NCBI GenBank assembly: GCA_003513765.1
Contig: DONT01000001.1
Location: 418,546 to 482,545 of the forward strand
Origin: Jeotgalicoccus sp.
GTDB taxonomy: Bacteria > Bacillota > Bacilli > Staphylococcales > Salinicoccaceae
DNA: 64,000 nt
Reading direction: 5' to 3'
Each line of letters starts with the position of its first letter. Within the stretch, counting starts at the first letter, position 1. Both the position numbers and the translations under genes were made by a program. This document shows positions 27,316-34,860 of the stretch, in pieces. The notes below the pieces were generated by a model. It saw only the letters and a program-made list of their open reading frames with translations. It made no database searches and was not told the origin of the DNA.

Positions 27316-27344
27316 GGGACTTAATAAGTCCCTACAGGGACTTT
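27316..27344 (-). promoter_or_regulatory. Probable CggR operator
   Basis: GGGACTTAATAAGTCCC is followed after TACA by another GGGACTT. The repeated GGGAC units resemble the Bacillus CggR operator, and the site is 26 bases in front of the cggR start. Autoregulation is inferred. Confidence 0.7.
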
Positions 27345-27436
27345 TTATACGATTAATACGTCAGACATCTATAGGTTAATACAATATATTTGATTATTTT
27401 ATGATAATTTTTCTTATAATAATGAATAATAAACAT

Positions 27437-27470
27437 AAGAACCGCCGTATAAATTACACGGCGGTTCGTT
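27437..27470 (-). terminator. Terminator between the 27.5-kb gene and cggR
   Basis: GAACCGCCGT and ACGGCGGTTC form a ten-pair stem with T-rich flanks on both strands. Confidence 0.75.
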
Positions 27471-27491
27471 TTAGATGCTTTAGTCGATGCA

Positions 27492-27854
27492 TCACCAGTC
27501 CGATGCATAATATAATTTATATTTGCTGTAATCTAGAAATTTCGCATGATAAAAATCGATTGCTGCCTGATTAACATACGAATGGTACAGTCTGTCATAT
27601 TCATATGTACCAAAAAATGGTCCCGGGTATGACGGCAGCAGCAGATTCGCTTTTTCCGGAGAATATCGGATTTCATTCAGTCTGATATATAAATCTGAAA
27701 TCATGTCTTCCTTTAAAAGTATTTTACCGGGGTTCGAAATGTTGTAATTGGCTTCGAAATACCCCTGCAATGCATTAAATTTACGATAGTAGCTGTACTC
27801 GATTATCTCGCCTGTTTCAATATCCTCAAGCAGTAAATACATATCTAAACCCAT
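27492..27854 (-). CDS. Conserved hypothetical protein, MGLDMYL type
   Basis: A 120-residue soluble protein beginning MGLDMYLLLEDIETGEII, an N-terminus shared by many small phage and Firmicutes proteins of unknown role. It is rich in Tyr and Asp and has no membrane segment or recognised domain. It starts 13 bases after radC and ends at a terminator, so it is probably the last gene of comC-radC. I do not assign a function. Confidence 0.75.
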   Translation of the reverse strand: MGLDMYLLLEDIETGEIIEYSYYRKFNALQGYFEANYNISNPGKILLKEDMISDLYIRLNEIRYSPEKANLLLPSYPGPFFGTYEYDRLYHSYVNQAAIDFYHAKFLDYSKYKLYYASDW

Positions 27855-27867
27855 AGACTGACCCCCA

Positions 27868-28554
27868 TCATATATAATTCATTTCTTTCAATGAAACGTA
27901 TTTACCGTCACCAATAATAATATGGTCAAGAAAATCAACACCGATTAACTCACCGCATTCACGCAGCCTTTTTGTCACTTCAATATCTTCCTCGGACGGT
28001 GTCGGATCACCGCTCGGATGGTTATGTACGCAGACGAAAGCGGCAGCACTGCGCTTAACTGCTTCTCTGAAAATTTCTCTTGGATGCACAATACTCGTAT
28101 TAAGCGAACCGATGAATAATGTCTTCTCTTCTATTACCATATTTTTCGTCGTTAAATACAGCACGATAAAATGCTCCTGATTATAATATCTGACTTTCTC
28201 CATTAATATATCCGTCACGTCTTTCGGAGAGCGGATGTATTTATCCTCTTCTCTTGAATGCGTATGCATTCTGACAGCGAGTTCTATAAACGCGAGTATC
28301 GTAATTGCTTTCGCCTTGCCAATACCGTTAATTGCAGTCAGTTCTTCATAAGTTACATCACGCAGTTCTCTTATAGACTGTAAATCTCTTAAGATTTTAC
28401 TCGCCAGACTGATACTGGATTCATTCCGGTTTCCCGTGTTGATTAATATTGCCAGCAGTTCCTGATTCGTTAATTTATCCGGTCCGTAATTCATTAACCG
28501 CTCCCGGGGTTTATCGGAATCATGCATTTCTCTTATAAGCAGTTCACCAGTCAT
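27868..28554 (-). CDS. radC: RadC-family protein (JAB/MPN domain)
   Basis: A 228-residue protein. The N-terminal helix-hairpin-helix part is ELTAINGIGKAKAITILAFIEL; the C-terminal JAMM metal site is VCVHNHPSGDPTPSEED. Despite the name, its role in DNA repair is not established. It overlaps the upstream comC by one base (TAATG), the same comC-radC pairing found in staphylococci. Confidence 0.94.
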   Translation of the reverse strand: MTGELLIREMHDSDKPRERLMNYGPDKLTNQELLAILINTGNRNESSISLASKILRDLQSIRELRDVTYEELTAINGIGKAKAITILAFIELAVRMHTHSREEDKYIRSPKDVTDILMEKVRYYNQEHFIVLYLTTKNMVIEEKTLFIGSLNTSIVHPREIFREAVKRSAAAFVCVHNHPSGDPTPSEEDIEVTKRLRECGELIGVDFLDHIIIGDGKYVSLKEMNYI

Positions 28555-29267
28555 TAAAACCCTCCATAGTAAATATCGATAAAATCAGCGTACATATAAA
28601 AAGTCGTTATTAAACTCGCAGCGATAAATGGGACTAATGGAACTTTCGTAATGCGGGAAGTCTGGAACAGATCCAAAATGATGACAGCAATTCCGCCAAT
28701 AATATAAGTAAATAGAAAGGTGAAGATAAAAAAATCAAATGGTGTAATCATCGTTATAACTGAAAAGAGCTGAATGTCTCCGTAACCGATTTTATCTTTG
28801 AAAAGTACGTAGAAAATATGGAGTACAACGACTGTCAGGAAATCCAGTCTGATATCCATATACTGGAGTCCGGTTAAATATAAACCGCAGACAAAAAGTA
28901 ACATCAGCATATGCGTCGGAATCAGCAGTGTTTCAAAATCGTAAATAGATAATGGAATGAGTATGCTGACAAGCAGATAGTACAGCAGCATATTGTCGTA
29001 ACCGAGGGGAATGATGAGCGGCAGAACAAACAGCATAATCGTTACTACTTCAACCAGCAGATAATTGATTGAGATAGAGTTGCTGCAATGGCTGCAGCGT
29101 CCGTAATTTTTTAAATAGCTGACTACTGGAATTAAGTCTGTGACTTTTAAATTTTTTGAACACGAATCACAACGGCTTCTTCTCGTTAAAAAGGATATAC
29201 TGTCCGACTGGGTCAATGCGTAAAGGAAAGATGCAAGCAGGCCGCCCATTACTATGATAAGAGACAT
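28554..29267 (-). CDS. comC: Prepilin peptidase ComC (late competence)
   Basis: A 237-residue membrane protein of the type A24 prepilin peptidases, which process the ComG pseudopilins of the DNA-uptake apparatus. The four-cysteine motif CDSCSKNLKVTDLIPVVSY...CSHC is present. The two catalytic aspartates are in SIYDFETLLIP and KIGYGDIQLFS. Start ATG 29267 has GGAGGTTAAAT upstream; a longer frame to 29330 lacks such a site. Confidence 0.92.
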   Translation of the reverse strand: MSLIIVMGGLLASFLYALTQSDSISFLTRRSRCDSCSKNLKVTDLIPVVSYLKNYGRCSHCSNSISINYLLVEVVTIMLFVLPLIIPLGYDNMLLYYLLVSILIPLSIYDFETLLIPTHMLMLLFVCGLYLTGLQYMDIRLDFLTVVVLHIFYVLFKDKIGYGDIQLFSVITMITPFDFFIFTFLFTYIIGGIAVIILDLFQTSRITKVPLVPFIAASLITTFYMYADFIDIYYGGF

Positions 29268-29446
29268 ATTTAACCTCCAGCTCGTGATAATCACAATATA
29301 AGCTGTGCGTAAATTGTTGTAAAACCGCATAAATTTAAAATTTGTATGTAAAGCTGATCAATTTCAGAAAGATTGAATAGAAAATATTATATTAGTGGAA
29401 AACTGCAGATCAGAAGTGGAAATTTCGTAGAATCATGGATTCTTTA

Positions 29447-29484
29447 ACAAAAAAATCCCGTAATCTACTACCATAGATTACGGA
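29447..29484 (-). terminator. Terminator after the acidic lipoprotein gene
   Basis: CCGTAATCTA and TAGATTACGG form a ten-pair stem followed by seven T on the minus strand. The rest of the 29268-29569 gap shows nothing else I can support. Confidence 0.88.
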
Positions 29485-29569
29485 ATCGGTGTTTAACATG
29501 ATAAGAGAATTTTTGAATACTTAAATTAAATCATCTGTTTCTCGTTTTGTAAAATTACAAGTTCAGATA

Positions 29570-30802
29570 TCAGTCATATATACCTTCAGGCACTGTGATT
29601 CCGCTGTCATCATATTCACCGTATTCATCCAGCTTTGATGATACTTCTATATGCAGTCTCTCACCCTCGACTATGCCAGGTGCCGTTGATACATAGGCTA
29701 CCTGTGACAGCTCATTAGTTTCTTTATCGACTACACCGATTACGCCGTTTTGCTGCTGTTCTAAATCTGCATTAGTAAATTCAACGCTGAACAGTGTACC
29801 GAATGTATCATGCAAGACGTCTTCTGATCCGATATTATGAAGATAATAATTTTCATCATCTTCCGACACATTAACTACATCAGCACTTTCCATGAATGCA
29901 TCGTACAGATTTGAATATGAACCATAATATATTTCTTCAGCCTCTGCCTGTCCTGTATAGTCATTCCACATACCGTTTTCATAGACAAACAGTGAGTCGG
30001 TATTCGCATAAGCGTATGGAACAACCGCACTTTGAACCGGGTCGAACATTCCGGAGAACACTTCAAACGCGTCACTTTCATCAATTTCAGCAGTCAGTCC
30101 TGCCATATCGCTGTCAGCCGGGGCTTCAGAGTCCCCTGTAAAGACGTGAATGACCATAAAAGTTTCGGCATAATAAGTTGATATGTCCTCTTTAGGCACT
30201 AGAACTTCTTCCGGAGCTGCATCTGATTCTTCAGCATTACTCAGCTGTTCTCCAAGTCCCGAGTTCATCTCAAACATTGAGGTCATTTCAGTACCGTCAA
30301 GTCCTGTCAGCGCTTCTTCTGCTACATCAAAATTAATATCTCTTGATGCTGATTCAGCGCTGTCAGCGGAAGCAGAATCGGTTATAGACGATGAACTGTC
30401 TGATGAATCATCTTCTTCTGTGCCATCTTCATTCCCAGATTCTGTTTCTTCATCTTCCGCTTCATCATCTCTGTCTGAATCCTCTGTACCTCTATCTTCA
30501 CCTGTTGAATCTTCAGTTTCTTCAGTAGACTCTTCTTCTGATGTATCCCCTTCTGAATCCGTACCCTCAGTATCCGTTTCAGGGTCAGTCTCAGATCCTG
30601 TGCCTTCTTTGTCTTCTACAGATTCATCTGAAGCATCTTCTTCAGTACCTTCAGTCGGTTCTGTATTTTCTTCTGCTGGTTCCTCTGTGTCACCCGATCC
30701 GCATCCTGCCAGAAATAGGAAACTCACAAATAACAGCAATAGATATCTGATAAAAATCCTCTCCTTAGAATATAAATAATATTTCCTTTTATATAATTTC
30801 AT
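29570..30802 (-). CDS. Acidic low-complexity lipoprotein
   Basis: About 410 residues with a lipobox FLAGC (Cys34 if the ATG at 30802 is used). After it come about 120 residues almost entirely of Glu, Asp, Ser, Thr and Gly, then a C-terminal domain of about 250 residues without a family I recognise. The acidic tract is likely a flexible spacer across the wall. The start is unclear: ATG 30802 has a weak ribosome binding site, while a perfect AAGGAG at 30763-30768 is followed only by in-frame ATT and ATC. A start there would give a short classic signal peptide, I-F-I-R-Y-LLLLFVSFLFLAGC. The extreme composition is unlike its neighbours. Confidence 0.8.
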   Translation of the reverse strand: MKLYKRKYYLYSKERIFIRYLLLLFVSFLFLAGCGSGDTEEPAEENTEPTEGTEEDASDESVEDKEGTGSETDPETDTEGTDSEGDTSEEESTEETEDSTGEDRGTEDSDRDDEAEDEETESGNEDGTEEDDSSDSSSSITDSASADSAESASRDINFDVAEEALTGLDGTEMTSMFEMNSGLGEQLSNAEESDAAPEEVLVPKEDISTYYAETFMVIHVFTGDSEAPADSDMAGLTAEIDESDAFEVFSGMFDPVQSAVVPYAYANTDSLFVYENGMWNDYTGQAEAEEIYYGSYSNLYDAFMESADVVNVSEDDENYYLHNIGSEDVLHDTFGTLFSVEFTNADLEQQQNGVIGVVDKETNELSQVAYVSTAPGIVEGERLHIEVSSKLDEYGEYDDSGITVPEGIYD

Positions 30803-30892
30803 TTTCCCTAAAAATTTTCGAATAAACGAAAATATACACATTTCTGTCACAAATGCTGTTTTAAATAAAAATTTCAGAATTAATGAAATAAT

Positions 30893-30921
30893 TTGTCAGC
30901 TTATTTTAATAATGCTAGACT
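30893..30921 (+). promoter_or_regulatory. Probable promoter of the M20 amidohydrolase operon
   Basis: TTGTCA, 17 bases, TAGACT, about 28 bases before the TTG start of the amidohydrolase. Confidence 0.5.
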
Positions 30922-30948
30922 TAATTCATATATAAAGGGGGATTTAAA

Positions 30949-32139
30949 TTGAGTTTAAAAGAAAAACTTTTTAGTAAACTGGACGCAAAAGAACAGCAGA
31001 TGATTGAGACGAGAAGGTACTTGCATGCCAATCCGGAACTTTCATTTAAAGAGGAAAATACAGCGAAGTTTATCGAAGACTTTTATCAGGATAAGGATGT
31101 TAAAGTCACGGCAAATGTTGGAAACGGTTTCGGGATTATCGTTGAAATCAACGGCAAGGCTCCCGGTAAAACAATCGGTCTCCGTGCAGACTTCGATGCA
31201 CTCCCGATTCAGGAAGAAGCCGACGTGCCTTTCAAATCTAAAAATGATGGCGTCATGCATGCCTGCGGACACGATGTACATACCGCTTACCTGCTGCACC
31301 TTGGTGAAGCACTGATTGAACTGAAAGATGAATGGAACGGCACGATTAAACTTATCCACCAGCACGCTGAAGAAGTACCGCCGGGCGGTGCTAAGAGTAT
31401 CGTTGAATCCGGAATACTGGACGACCTGAATGAAGTATACGGTATTCATATTTTCCCAATGCTTGATGTTGGCGAAGTTGGTTTAATTTCCGGAAATTCT
31501 ATGGCCGGCCGTTCGAATTTCGATTTAACAATACAAGGCTCTGGCGGACATGGTGCAATGCCTCATACAACACACGATGCACTTGTTGCCGGTGCGTATT
31601 TCACAACAGAAGCACAAACGATTGTTTCTCGCCGTATGGATCCGATGGATTCAGTGGTTGTTTCAATCACTGCATTCGATGCACCGGGCGGCTACAACGT
31701 CATTCAGGATAAAGTGACGTTACGCGGTACAGTCCGTTATCTGGACGAAAACAACAAAGTGCCTGCTTACGAAGCAATGAAGAAAATTACTAAAGGCATT
31801 GAAAGTTCATTCGATGTTAAATGCGACCTTGATTATGTTTACGATTATCCGGTTACGTATAACCACCCACAGGAAACTCAGTATGTAGAAGATATTCTTT
31901 CAGAAAGTGTCGGTACTTATATTACTGAAATTAAACATCCTAGACCTTCAAGCGGATCTGAAGACTTTGCATACTATACACAAAAAATACCGGGCACTTT
32001 CATACACGTCGGTTCAAAACCTGAAGGTGTAGAAAATCCATACCCTAACCATCATCCTAAGTTTGATGTTCACGAAGACTCTCTTCTGATCAGCGCTAAA
32101 ACTTTAGGTGACGTTGTCCTCGGGCGACTTGAAAATTAA
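30949..32139 (+). CDS. M20-family amidohydrolase (N-acyl-amino acid / hippurate hydrolase type)
   Basis: A 396-residue zinc-dependent hydrolase. The metal ligands are visible in MHACGHDVHTAYLLHLGEA, the catalytic Glu pair in HQHAEEVPPGGAK, and a His in GGHGAMPHTTHDALV of the dimerisation domain; SSGSEDFAYYTQKIPG is C-terminal. Such enzymes remove acyl groups from N-acyl amino acids. The start is TTG with AAAGGGGGAT upstream. The two following membrane genes suggest import and hydrolysis of an acylated amino acid or dipeptide; this is inference. Confidence 0.9.
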   Translation: MSLKEKLFSKLDAKEQQMIETRRYLHANPELSFKEENTAKFIEDFYQDKDVKVTANVGNGFGIIVEINGKAPGKTIGLRADFDALPIQEEADVPFKSKNDGVMHACGHDVHTAYLLHLGEALIELKDEWNGTIKLIHQHAEEVPPGGAKSIVESGILDDLNEVYGIHIFPMLDVGEVGLISGNSMAGRSNFDLTIQGSGGHGAMPHTTHDALVAGAYFTTEAQTIVSRRMDPMDSVVVSITAFDAPGGYNVIQDKVTLRGTVRYLDENNKVPAYEAMKKITKGIESSFDVKCDLDYVYDYPVTYNHPQETQYVEDILSESVGTYITEIKHPRPSSGSEDFAYYTQKIPGTFIHVGSKPEGVENPYPNHHPKFDVHEDSLLISAKTLGDVVLGRLEN

Positions 32140-32177
32140 TGTAATTTAAAACAAAGATAAACAAAGGGGTTTATTAC

Positions 32178-32881
32178 ATGACGGGAATGGATTTTGCCAA
32201 CTCGCCTGTTGTCTGGATATTTGCATCCGCGATAATAGTGCTGGTTATTTTTCAGGCATTTAAATTTTTATCATTATCAAAAAAGCAGCAAGAGATGTAG
32301 GAATTAGTGAAACAAATATTAAACGTGCAATTAAAACAGGCAGTATTACTGCCATTGGTCCATCAATCGGTATTATTATCGTCGCAGTGTCGCTGATTTC
32401 ATTAATCGGTAACCCGCTGACTATGATGAGAATCGGCGTCATCGGTTCTGCACCGATTGAAAGTATGGGTGCACAACTGTCCGCACAATCAGCAGGGGCA
32501 ACTTTAGCAGGAGATGGTTTTACTCCTGAAATATTTAACCTTATCGTCTGGACACTTTGTATCGGCGGTGCCGGCTGGATGATTTTTACATTTTTCGCTA
32601 CACCGTACTTAAGCAAAATTCAGACTAAACTTACAGCAAGACCAAAAGGTGAATATTTAATGGGGATCATCGCCAGCGGTGCAATGATTGCGGTATTCGG
32701 TTCTTTAACCGGTGCTGAAATGATTAAAGGCGCACCTTATCTTTTCACGGCAATTGTGGCGGTAGTTTCGTCACTGACATTTAATTATATAGCAAATAAA
32801 AAAGGAATTAACTGGCTGAAAGAATGGTCATTAGGTTTTTCTATACTGATCAGCTTATTCGCAGTTTATTTCTTTATATAA
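32178..32881 (+). CDS. DUF5058-like membrane transporter subunit, frameshifted at A_AAA_AAG
   Basis: ATG 32178 opens MTGMDFANSPVVWIFASAIIVL and continues to a TAG at 32298. The rest of the protein (KAARDVGISETNIKRAIKTG onward, with several membrane helices) lies in the -1 frame to 32881. The frames meet at AAAAAAG, 32279-32285, split as tcA_AAA_AAG in the zero frame, which is the canonical -1 slippery heptamer. A -1 slip there gives ...SLSKKAARDVG... and joins the two halves without loss. A seventh A would do the same, so either programmed frameshifting, a real indel or a homopolymer sequencing error is possible. The joined product is about 234 residues and resembles DUF5058 membrane proteins. 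Confidence 0.75.
32279..32285 (+). other. -1 frameshift slippery heptamer A_AAA_AAG
   Basis: Six A and one G, in register with the zero frame so that both tRNAs can re-pair one base back. The zero-frame stop follows four codons later. I saw no strong stem-loop in the next 40 bases, which weakens the programmed explanation. Confidence 0.6.
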
Positions 32882-32898
32882 AAAACGGAGGGGTTTTT

Positions 32899-33549
32899 AT
32901 GCAGGAGTTTAGAGCAGCCTCTCATAAATGGGGCCGGATTACTTTAGGGTTGGCAATTTTAATATCATTTGCAATGCCGCTGTATATTTCATTTGTAATG
33001 GGATTCCATCCCGGGTTCTCATTAATTATTAACAGTTTTTTAGCATATGCAGCAGTCGTTGCTGTCGTCTGGTTTTTAGAACCGATTATGTACTTCCCTG
33101 TGCTCGGAGTATCCGGGACTTATGTTGCATTCTTTACAGGAAACATATCGAATATGTGTCTCCCGGCAGTTGCATCATGTCAGGAAGCAGTCGGAGTAAA
33201 ACCGGGCACCGACGAAGGTGAAATCATCGGAACACTCGGAATTAGTGCAGCATCATTGGTCAATAAAATTATACTTATACCAGTAATCCTCGCAGGACTC
33301 TGGCTATTAACAATTATTCCGGAAAGCGTGCAGGAAGTATTCCCGTTCGTACTGCCGGCAATATTCGGTGCAGTTCTTGCTCAGTTCGCAGGTAAGTTCC
33401 CGATTTACGGAGTCCTTGCACTCGGTATCGGCATACTCGTAAACATGTCAGCACTGCCGCTGTCTTCTAAGAACATCTTATGTATCGTGATTCTAATTAC
33501 AATTATACTTATTGTAAATAAGATGAAAAATAAAGAAGCCGCAGCATAA
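32899..33549 (+). CDS. Integral membrane protein, likely partner of the DUF5058-like protein
   Basis: A 216-residue protein with about six membrane helices, beginning MQEFRAASHKWGRITLG. Start ATG 32899 is preceded by GGAGGGG. A conserved-looking loop (TGNISNMCLPAVASCQEAVGVKPGTDEGEIIG) lies between helices. It starts 17 bases after the preceding gene and shares its terminator. I recognise no named family; a two-subunit transporter is the simplest reading of the pair. Confidence 0.75.
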   Translation: MQEFRAASHKWGRITLGLAILISFAMPLYISFVMGFHPGFSLIINSFLAYAAVVAVVWFLEPIMYFPVLGVSGTYVAFFTGNISNMCLPAVASCQEAVGVKPGTDEGEIIGTLGISAASLVNKIILIPVILAGLWLLTIIPESVQEVFPFVLPAIFGAVLAQFAGKFPIYGVLALGIGILVNMSALPLSSKNILCIVILITIILIVNKMKNKEAAA

Positions 33550-33562
33550 TATTTTGATTGAT

Positions 33563-33594
33563 GACCTGGAAACTTACGTTTCCGGGTCTTTTTT
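33563..33594 (+). terminator. Terminator of the amidohydrolase-transporter operon
   Basis: GACCTGGAAAC-TTAC-GTTTCCGGGTC followed by six T. Confidence 0.9.
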
Positions 33595-33664
33595 GTATTG
33601 ATTGCTGTTTTGGGGGACAGCGGCGATGTGGTGTTGTCCTTTAACCTCACCATCATTTCCACGA

Positions 33665-33700
33665 AAATAAAAGACGGCGCCTTAATAAAGGACACCGTCA
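33665..33700 (-). terminator. Terminator after the DJ-1/PfpI gene
   Basis: GACGGTGTCCTT and AAGGCGCCGTC pair on the minus strand with small mismatches and are followed by a T-rich tract. Confidence 0.7.
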
Positions 33701-33714
33701 TAACCATAATTTTA

Positions 33715-34383
33715 TTATCTTAGTCTGTTAATGACTGCTTCTGCAACAGCCTGTGATGATGCCGGATTCTGCCCTGTAACGAAATTACCGCTTGAAACAA
33801 CATGTTCTTCGCCTGCTGTCCCTTTAACAAAACCTGCACCGTTTTCCTCAAGTTTTGTCTGCAGCATAAACGGCATATCTTCTGATAAGTTTACGGAATC
33901 TTCTTCTTCATTTGTAAATGCTGTCAGTTTCACCCCGTCCACTAAATATTTACCATCTTTAGTTTTTGCATCGGCAAATGCTGCCGGTCCATGACATACT
34001 GCGCTGATAATTCTCCCATTATCCTTAAAGTATGCCATTATATTTTGAATGTCCGGTTCTCCGGGGAAATCAAACATTGCCCCGTGACCGCCTGCTAAGA
34101 ATATTGCATCATAATTTTCATAGACAACATCTTTCATTCGCAATGTATTCTGAAGCAGTTTAGCTACTTCATTGAATTTCTCATCATCGTTTCCATTCTC
34201 GACTGAATTCGGATCTATAGGCACTGGCCCGCCTTTAGGTGATGCTATATCAACTTTGAATCCTGCACCTTGAAACGCAATATACGGTTCTGCAGCTTCA
34301 GACAGCCACACCCCTGTCGGCTTATCCTTGTTGCCTGCGATTGTGTCAGCATTAGTAACCATAATTAATACAGATTTATTCAT
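33715..34383 (-). CDS. DJ-1/PfpI-family protein, Hsp31/glyoxalase-III type
   Basis: A 222-residue protein of the class I glutamine amidotransferase-like superfamily. The nucleophile is the Cys in IISAVCHGPAAFADAK; FLAGGHGAMFDFPGEPDI carries the conserved acidic and histidine region. Relatives act as glyoxalase III, deglycase or chaperone; which applies is not decided by sequence. Start is taken as ATG 34383 (MNKSVLIMVTNA), although AAGGAG is 13 bases away; a GTG at 34395 is only one base from it. Confidence 0.85.
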   Translation of the reverse strand: MNKSVLIMVTNADTIAGNKDKPTGVWLSEAAEPYIAFQGAGFKVDIASPKGGPVPIDPNSVENGNDDEKFNEVAKLLQNTLRMKDVVYENYDAIFLAGGHGAMFDFPGEPDIQNIMAYFKDNGRIISAVCHGPAAFADAKTKDGKYLVDGVKLTAFTNEEEDSVNLSEDMPFMLQTKLEENGAGFVKGTAGEEHVVSSGNFVTGQNPASSQAVAEAVINRLR

Positions 34384-34509
34384 ATTGATGTCCACTCTCC
34401 TTTTTAATTTATTTACCCTAAGTATTATTATTTAATCCCGGATTTTAAAATTCCGGTGGTCCAAAAGTAATAATTTTGCGTATCCTCATTAATACTGAAG
34501 GTACTAATT

Positions 34510-34692
34510 ATAAAATTACTAATCTCTTTAATTATTTTAATAGTACTTGCCGGCTGCAGTACTGATGTTAAAAACAAGCAAACACCATATAATGACGATA
34601 ATGCTTCTTTAGGGACTTTTAATGGTGAAGATAACGATGTCGATAAAAAAGAATATACAGCTGCTCAGGAAGAGGCACTAAAAAAATCTTGA
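34510..34692 (+). CDS. Small lipoprotein-like gene without a normal start codon
   Basis: The frame KLLISLIILIVLAGCSTDVKNKQ is a clear lipoprotein signal with lipobox VLAGC, followed by about 42 polar residues ending EEALKKS. The only candidates for initiation are ATA 34510 (AAGG eight bases upstream), ATT 34507 or CTG 34492; the frame has two stops further upstream and no ATG, GTG or TTG. A terminator follows at 34738. The tail AAQEEALKKS resembles the beginning of Ltp-type repeats, so this may be a decayed or truncated gene. The remaining 34396-34500 region holds no other gene. Confidence 0.45.
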   Translation: MKLLISLIILIVLAGCSTDVKNKQTPYNDDNASLGTFNGEDNDVDKKEYTAAQEEALKKS

Positions 34693-34737
34693 ATGTACAA
34701 AGAAAAATTTTCAATGTTTATGGGTACAGCGCAAGTA

Positions 34738-34779
34738 AAAAAGTCTAATCTGCTTAATTACAGGCAGATTAGACTTTTA
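34738..34779 (+). terminator. Terminator after the small lipoprotein-like gene
   Basis: AAAAGTCTAATCTGC and GCAGATTAGACTTTT form a 15-pair stem with A/T flanks on both sides; it could act on either strand. Confidence 0.85.
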
Positions 34780-34821
34780 TTTATAAATTTCAACAGTGAA
34801 ATAAGAATCAGTATTTTATAT

Positions 34822-34853
34822 AAAAAGACATCACCCTTCTTTCAGTGATGCCT
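34822..34853 (-). terminator. Terminator after the Sco gene
   Basis: GGCATCA and TGATGTC pair on the minus strand and are followed by five T. Confidence 0.7.
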
Positions 34854-34860
34854 CATTTAA

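Noticed and set aside
30183..30779. Plus-strand 198-codon serine-rich frame
   Set aside because: It is the reverse reading of the acidic Glu/Asp/Ser/Thr tract of the lipoprotein on the minus strand.
33595..33660. Possible further 41-bp repeat
   Set aside because: No segment recurs at 41 bases and the dyad pattern is missing.
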